Below, piece by piece: positions 4,673 to 8,417 of a DNA stretch of 8,417 bases. The notes beneath the pieces were generated by a model, which did no database searches, was not told the origin of the DNA, and saw only the letters and a list, made by a program, of their open reading frames with translations. The first letter of the stretch is position 1; each line of letters begins with the position of its first letter. Source of the stretch: Bacteroidales bacterium (GTDB lineage: Bacteria; Bacteroidota; Bacteroidia; Bacteroidales; P3); contig JAGBSA010000173.1 of NCBI GenBank assembly GCA_017632095.1, forward strand, positions 1-8,417. Direction: 5' to 3'. The translations under genes were made by a program, and so were the position numbers.

Positions 4673-6415
4673 TTATTCAACAAAACGGAATAGTTTATTC
4701 CATCTTATTTTTCCTAAACCGCTTTTATCTTTGTTCCAAGACATCCAAACAAAAACTGCTTTTCCTACAATATGGTCCTCAGGTACGAATCCCCAATAAC
4801 GACTGTCTGCAGAGTTGTGACGGTTGTCTCCTTGCATCCAATAGTAATCCATTTTGAAAGTATATTCTCTTGCAAGTTTACCATTTATATAGTAGTTGAT
4901 GCCTTGTCTTTCCAAAGTATTGCCTTCAAACACTGTGATTGCTCTTTCGTAAAATAGAAGATTGTCCTCAGTTAATTTAATTGTCATTCCTTTATGTGGG
5001 ATTGTAACCGGTCCGTAGAAGTCTACATTCCATCTATAGTTCGCATTGTGAGGGAACATGTTCTCATCAGCATAGCCTTTCATTGTAGTAACCAATTCAA
5101 CCGATTCTACATAAGGTAATTTCTTTAATTCTGATATTATTTCTTGAGACATTGGAAGAGTTGCTTGTGTGATTGCATTGCTTACGCTTACACTGTCGAT
5201 GCCCATATGAATCAAAGACTCCTTGTGTTCGTACACTTGTAGATTTGGGTGGAAGAATATCTTGCAAGGAATTTTGAAAGTCTTGTCTGTTATAGACGTA
5301 AATTTGCATCCATCGCTGTTTAGAGGAGTTACCTCTATTCCATATGGGTTATCCTTTAGGTCTTTAATTTGTTCGGTATTTAAGTCTATGTAGCAATAAG
5401 AATACATCAACTCCATATCTTCTTTTGAAACACCTATATTGAGGAGCTCTTTCTCATTTAGAGCATTGTTGTTTGTTGTGACTATTCTATAAGTCAGCTC
5501 CATGTCTTTAGGAGATTCGATGGGTTTGTGGTTGATATGAACTATGCCATTTTCTATGCTAAGAGTTTCTCCAGGTAATCCAAGACATCGTTTGATGAAA
5601 TTCTCGCGTTTATCTACAGGACGAGTGATTATATCTCCAAATCTGCTCTTGTCAGACATGACAACATCTCTTCCCAATTGTCTTACCAGCGAATAATAAC
5701 TCACATTGCTTTGATATGCCGTTGAAAGAGTATCTCCATCAGGATAGTTGAAAACAACAGCATCGCCTCTTTCGACTTTACCTAATCCTGGTAGACGATG
5801 ATAATCAAGTTGTATCCAATCAAGGTATGATTTTGTTCCAATCAATGGAATAGTATGATGCATCAAAGGCAATGCCAATGGTGTATTTGGTACTCTTGGT
5901 CCATAGGATAATTGAGAAACAAACAAGAAATCTCCGACCAATAGGGATTTTTCCATAGAAGAAGTCGGTATGTTGTAAGATTGGAAACAAAATGTCTTGA
6001 TTACGCTTGCTGCAATCACGGCAAATAATATGGAATCAGCCCAATCTCTAACCGCAGATATTTTATATGGAGGCAAATCCTTAGGGTGCGTGTATGTTTC
6101 TTTTGAAGAGAATCCTAAAATAGGCAATATTACAAAAGGAAACATTATTGAAAGTAGTTGATACCAAAGACTGTTTTTTCTAAAACACTTATCGGTTTCA
6201 ACAATCAAAAGCATTATGAAAAAAATGTTTAAGACAGGAATCATGCAATAGAGGAACCAAGTGAACTTTTTATCCACTAATTTTACCCATTGCCAAATGC
6301 CATAAAACGGTATTAAAGCGTGCCAACCTTTTAATCCTGCTTTTACAAAAATCTTCCAAAGTCCTGCTAAACTTACTGCAAATCCGACAATAATAAGTAT
6401 TAAATATATATCCAT
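4673..6415 (-). CDS. lepB: Signal peptidase I (S26 family), long Bacteroidetes form
   Basis: The inner-membrane protease that cleaves signal peptides from Sec- or Tat-exported proteins with a Ser/Lys dyad. The 580-residue product begins with a hydrophobic DUF5684-like domain (1-~105; membrane segments about 4-22, 52-72, 84-103; KAGLKGWHALIPFYGIW at 25-41). A further anchor at about 126-145 precedes box B, IPTSSMEKSLLVGDFLFV (149-166), whose S153 is the nucleophile. Then come box C, VERGDAVVFNYP (214-225); box D, NFIKRCLGLPGETLSI (272-287), with K275 as general base; and box E, GDNRHNSADSRYWGF (529-543). About 240 residues between boxes D and E form a long insertion, much larger than in E. coli LepB (324 residues in all). 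The usual box E NRDNS is NRHNS here, a common variant in this phylum as I recall. The ATG at 6415 yields the full first membrane segment. It is divergent from the S41 protease gene, with 76 nt between start codons. Confidence 0.95.
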   Translation of the reverse strand: MDIYLILIIVGFAVSLAGLWKIFVKAGLKGWHALIPFYGIWQWVKLVDKKFTWFLYCMIPVLNIFFIMLLIVETDKCFRKNSLWYQLLSIMFPFVILPILGFSSKETYTHPKDLPPYKISAVRDWADSILFAVIAASVIKTFCFQSYNIPTSSMEKSLLVGDFLFVSQLSYGPRVPNTPLALPLMHHTIPLIGTKSYLDWIQLDYHRLPGLGKVERGDAVVFNYPDGDTLSTAYQSNVSYYSLVRQLGRDVVMSDKSRFGDIITRPVDKRENFIKRCLGLPGETLSIENGIVHINHKPIESPKDMELTYRIVTTNNNALNEKELLNIGVSKEDMELMYSYCYIDLNTEQIKDLKDNPYGIEVTPLNSDGCKFTSITDKTFKIPCKIFFHPNLQVYEHKESLIHMGIDSVSVSNAITQATLPMSQEIISELKKLPYVESVELVTTMKGYADENMFPHNANYRWNVDFYGPVTIPHKGMTIKLTEDNLLFYERAITVFEGNTLERQGINYYINGKLAREYTFKMDYYWMQGDNRHNSADSRYWGFVPEDHIVGKAVFVWMSWNKDKSGLGKIRWNKLFRFVE

Positions 6416-6491
6416 CAGTTTATGTTTTTGGTTACTTGATAATAATTTACAAAATCAAACGTTCTAACATCGTCTTTATTGTTTATTGATT
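6416..6491. promoter_or_regulatory. Divergent promoter region between lepB and the S41 protease gene
   Basis: These 76 AT-rich bases must contain the start signals for both genes, yet I find no clean TAnnTTTG element in either direction. TTGAT (6436-6440) and ATCAA (6454-6458) form an inverted repeat with a 13-base spacer, and AAAATCAAAC (6451-6460) resembles the repeat upstream of the response regulator gene. Confidence 0.4.
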
Positions 6492-8261
6492 ATGAAAAAA
6501 ATAGCATTACTATTGATTTTTGTAAGTTCGTTTTCAGTCTTTGCACAAAAGAAAAACGAAGATGCGTTGAAGATGGCAAACATCAAAGCAACGCAAACGC
6601 TTGGTATGATAGATTATTTCTATGTTGATACTGCTGATTTAGAGAAGCTATGCAACAAAGGAATAGTGGCAATGTTGAAAGAGTTGGATCCACATAGTGT
6701 TTTTATTGACAAAGACGAGGTTGCAAAGATGAACGAACCTTTGGTTGGTAATTTTGATGGCATAGGCGTGAGCTTCCAATTTATGAATGACACTATACAT
6801 GTTGTAGAGGTTATAAGCGGAGGTCCATCGGAGAAAGTAGGTGTTCTTGCTGGGGATAAGATTATAAAAGTTGATAGTTTGGCTGCAACTGGCGATACAA
6901 TAAAAAATGATTGGGTATTCAAGCATCTTAGAGGTAAGAAAGGTACAAAGGTAAAGGTGAGCATTATTAGAGGGAATAACAAAAATCCAATAGTGTTTAA
7001 CATTACCCGAGATAAGATTCCTTTGAATAGTATCGACACTTGGTTTATGATAGAAAAAGAGATTGGGTATGTAAAGCTAGACCGTTTTGCTCAGAATTCA
7101 AATCAAGAGTTAATAGATGCTTTGACAGATTTGAAAAAGCAAGGAATGGAACATTTGATTCTTGATTTGAGAGGAAATGGTGGCGGCTATCTTAAAACTG
7201 CTTTTGAAATTTGCGACCAGTTTCTAAGTGATAATAAATTGATAGTTTATACACAAGGATTGAATTCTCCTCGTGAGGAATTGAAATCCGAAAAGAAAGG
7301 TATGTTTGAAAAAGGAAAACTTGTTGTTATGGTAGATGAGTTTTCTGCATCGGCATCCGAGATTCTTTCCGGAGCAGTTCAAGATTGGGATAGAGGAGTT
7401 GTAGTTGGCAGAAGAACTTTTGGTAAGGGTTTAGTGCAACGTCCGTTTGATTTATATGATAAATCTCAAGTCAGATTGACGACTTCTCGTTATTATACTC
7501 CAAGTGGAAGATGTATTCAAAAACCATACGAAGACGGAGTGGAGGAATATCAAAAGGATTATTACAAACGTATGTCTCAAGGAGAGCTTTCTTCGGCAGA
7601 TTCTAATCATTTTGCAGATTCATTAAGATGTTACACAGTAGGGAAAAGAGTTGTTTATGGTGGTGGAGGCATAATGCCGGATGTCTTTGTGCCGGTTGAT
7701 ACATCAAGAGCGTCAGATTATTTGATTAATTTGCGTTCTAAGGGATTGTTTAATACTTTTTCTTTGCAATGGGTTGAGGAAAATAGAACAGAATTTTTGA
7801 AAAAGGCTCCATCTTATAAGAATTTCTCTTCAGAGTATGAAAAGATGAATGTTTTAGAAGAGTTTAAGAAGTATGCAGAGAAAGAAGGAGTAACTCCAAA
7901 AGAGGTGAAAAAGGAGTGGGTAAACAAGATTGTGGCAGATTATTTCCAAAAAGAGGCTAATGATACTTTGTCAAAAAGTTATGAAAGCTATGAGGATTAT
8001 GCTAAATACCTAATTGCTCATGATAAAATGGTGAAAGAGATTGTTGATAAAGCAAAAGCGGAAGACGAAAAGGCTGAAAAAATAAATAAAGAGTCTGAAA
8101 AATATATAGCATCTACCCTAAAAGCATTGATAGCTCGCAATCTCTATTGTGTTAAGTACTTCTATATGACAACCTTTGAAAATGATAAGGAATTGAAAGA
8201 GGCAGTAGATGTTTTGAAAAATGATAAACGATATAATGAAATCCTCAAACCTAAATTGTAG
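6492..8261 (+). CDS. Exported S41-family C-terminal processing protease
   Basis: A periplasmic serine protease of the CtpA/Prc family, which trims or degrades proteins from their C-termini. Numbered from the ATG at 6492 (589 residues): a signal peptide MKKIALLLIFVSSFSVFA (1-18) with likely cleavage before Q19; the N-terminal family motif LDPHSVFI (65-72); a PDZ domain from about 85 to 165 (GIGVSF at 90-95, GVLAGDKIIKVDS about 117-129); the substrate-groove motif LILDLRGNGGGYL (222-234); and the catalytic core FSASASEILSGAVQD (284-298), with S287 as nucleophile, then TFGKGLVQ (309-316) with K312 as base and Q316. The Ser-Lys spacing of 25 matches Tsp and CtpB. Residues ~400-589 form a Lys/Glu-rich, mainly helical C-terminal region. 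An in-frame TTG at 6486 was not used because ATG gives a perfect short signal peptide. It is apparently monocistronic, followed by a terminator. Substrates, and any link with divergent lepB, are unknown. Confidence 0.94.
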   Translation: MKKIALLLIFVSSFSVFAQKKNEDALKMANIKATQTLGMIDYFYVDTADLEKLCNKGIVAMLKELDPHSVFIDKDEVAKMNEPLVGNFDGIGVSFQFMNDTIHVVEVISGGPSEKVGVLAGDKIIKVDSLAATGDTIKNDWVFKHLRGKKGTKVKVSIIRGNNKNPIVFNITRDKIPLNSIDTWFMIEKEIGYVKLDRFAQNSNQELIDALTDLKKQGMEHLILDLRGNGGGYLKTAFEICDQFLSDNKLIVYTQGLNSPREELKSEKKGMFEKGKLVVMVDEFSASASEILSGAVQDWDRGVVVGRRTFGKGLVQRPFDLYDKSQVRLTTSRYYTPSGRCIQKPYEDGVEEYQKDYYKRMSQGELSSADSNHFADSLRCYTVGKRVVYGGGGIMPDVFVPVDTSRASDYLINLRSKGLFNTFSLQWVEENRTEFLKKAPSYKNFSSEYEKMNVLEEFKKYAEKEGVTPKEVKKEWVNKIVADYFQKEANDTLSKSYESYEDYAKYLIAHDKMVKEIVDKAKAEDEKAEKINKESEKYIASTLKALIARNLYCVKYFYMTTFENDKELKEAVDVLKNDKRYNEILKPKL

Positions 8262-8278
8262 ATAAAGATTGAGTTTCT

Positions 8279-8356
8279 TAAAACTTGATTTTGTCGAAAT
8301 AACTCTTGGTTTTAATTTTCTAAAATCAAGAGTTATTTTTTTAGAATCAAGTTTTA
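8279..8356. repeat. Nested palindrome around the protease-gene terminator
   Basis: TAAAACTTGATT (8279-8290) is the exact reverse complement of AATCAAGTTTTA (8345-8356). These outer arms enclose the terminator hairpin 8297-8338. CTTGATTTT (8284-8292) is also complementary to AAAATCAAG (8322-8330), so the left outer arm could instead invade the right arm of the inner hairpin. Confidence 0.75.
8297..8342 (+). terminator. Intrinsic terminator of the S41 protease gene
   Basis: AAATAACTCTTG (8297-8308) pairs with CAAGAGTTATTT (8327-8338). A G-T wobble and five more pairs (8310-8314 with 8321-8325) extend it to an 18-bp stem with a six-base loop. T's run from 8336 to 8342. It begins 35 nt after the stop codon. 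Confidence 0.85.
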
Positions 8357-8417
8357 GAATTAAACCTTTTGACTTCGTATTTGTCAAAGAAACAAATCGA
8401 AACAATAAACAGATGAT
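8357..8417 (+). other. Window edge, possible leader of a next plus-strand gene
   Basis: After the terminator the sequence is AT-rich and ends with an ATG at 8413-8415, preceded by an A-rich leader (AACAATAAACAG) like those of other genes here. No TAnnTTTG element is visible and only one further partial codon lies in the window, so this is a weak suggestion only. Confidence 0.2.

Noticed and set aside
6486..6491. TTG start two codons upstream in the S41 protease gene
   Set aside because: The ATG at 6492 gives a standard signal peptide beginning MKK. There is no reason to prefer TTG.
6620..7039. Minus-strand open frame within the S41 protease gene
   Set aside because: It is antisense to the PDZ domain and N-terminal region of a clear protease and shows no domain of its own.
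8118..8405. Minus-strand open frame running from beyond the protease terminator into the protease gene
   Set aside because: It spans the terminator palindrome and the conserved protease 3' end, is rich in Phe/Ile/Leu/Lys from AT-rich DNA, and matches nothing recognisable.
1..8417. CRISPR array, transposase, integrase, tRNA or phage genes
   Set aside because: No regularly spaced repeats, tRNA-like cloverleaf, insertion-sequence ends or mobile-element proteins were seen. The genes look like ordinary chromosomal ones.

Overview
The window looks like a chromosomal segment of a Bacteroidetes bacterium, probably of the Bacteroidales. This is inferred from four things: AT-rich DNA, Bacteroidetes-type promoters (TAnnTTTG -7 elements, one with a TTTG -33 element), A-rich leaders instead of strong Shine-Dalgarno sites, and Bacteroidetes-style protein versions (an RprY-like response regulator, a very long signal peptidase I with an extra N-terminal membrane domain, and a DHOD-like flavoprotein). 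I see seven protein-coding genes. There are no rRNA, tRNA, CRISPR or mobile elements.

Left part (1-2850). A PfkB-family sugar/nucleoside kinase (25-996, +) converges on a two-gene minus-strand operon: a dihydroorotate-dehydrogenase-like flavoprotein (2634-1654) followed 34 nt later by a four-helix-bundle protein (1619-1161). A hairpin with A's on one side and T's on the other (1012-1058) can terminate both directions. The operon has a textbook Bacteroidetes promoter at 2655-2686, which also fixes the start codon of the flavoprotein.

Middle part (2850-3895). A membrane-anchored TPR protein resembling YfgM (2850-3548, +) has its own promoter and a strong terminator. It is followed by a 347-nt gene-free stretch. 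That stretch holds an orphan promoter-like motif, traces of a possible small membrane-protein gene split over two frames, and the terminator of the next minus-strand unit.

Right part (3811-8417). On the minus strand, signal peptidase I (6415-4673) is followed after 75 nt by an OmpR/RprY-type response regulator (4597-3896). Divergently, on the plus strand, lies an exported S41 C-terminal processing protease (6492-8261) that ends in a nested palindrome and terminator (8279-8356). A possible next start codon (8413) sits at the window edge.

Three of the genes act in the cell envelope (YfgM-like TPR protein, LepB, S41 protease), so the region has an envelope protein-biogenesis flavour. The most notable point is the response regulator: Asn54 stands where the phosphorylated Asp should be, while the rest of the receiver pocket and the DNA-binding domain look intact. 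No histidine kinase is adjacent. The other open question is whether the 3634-3860 stretch encodes a small RNA or a decayed small protein.
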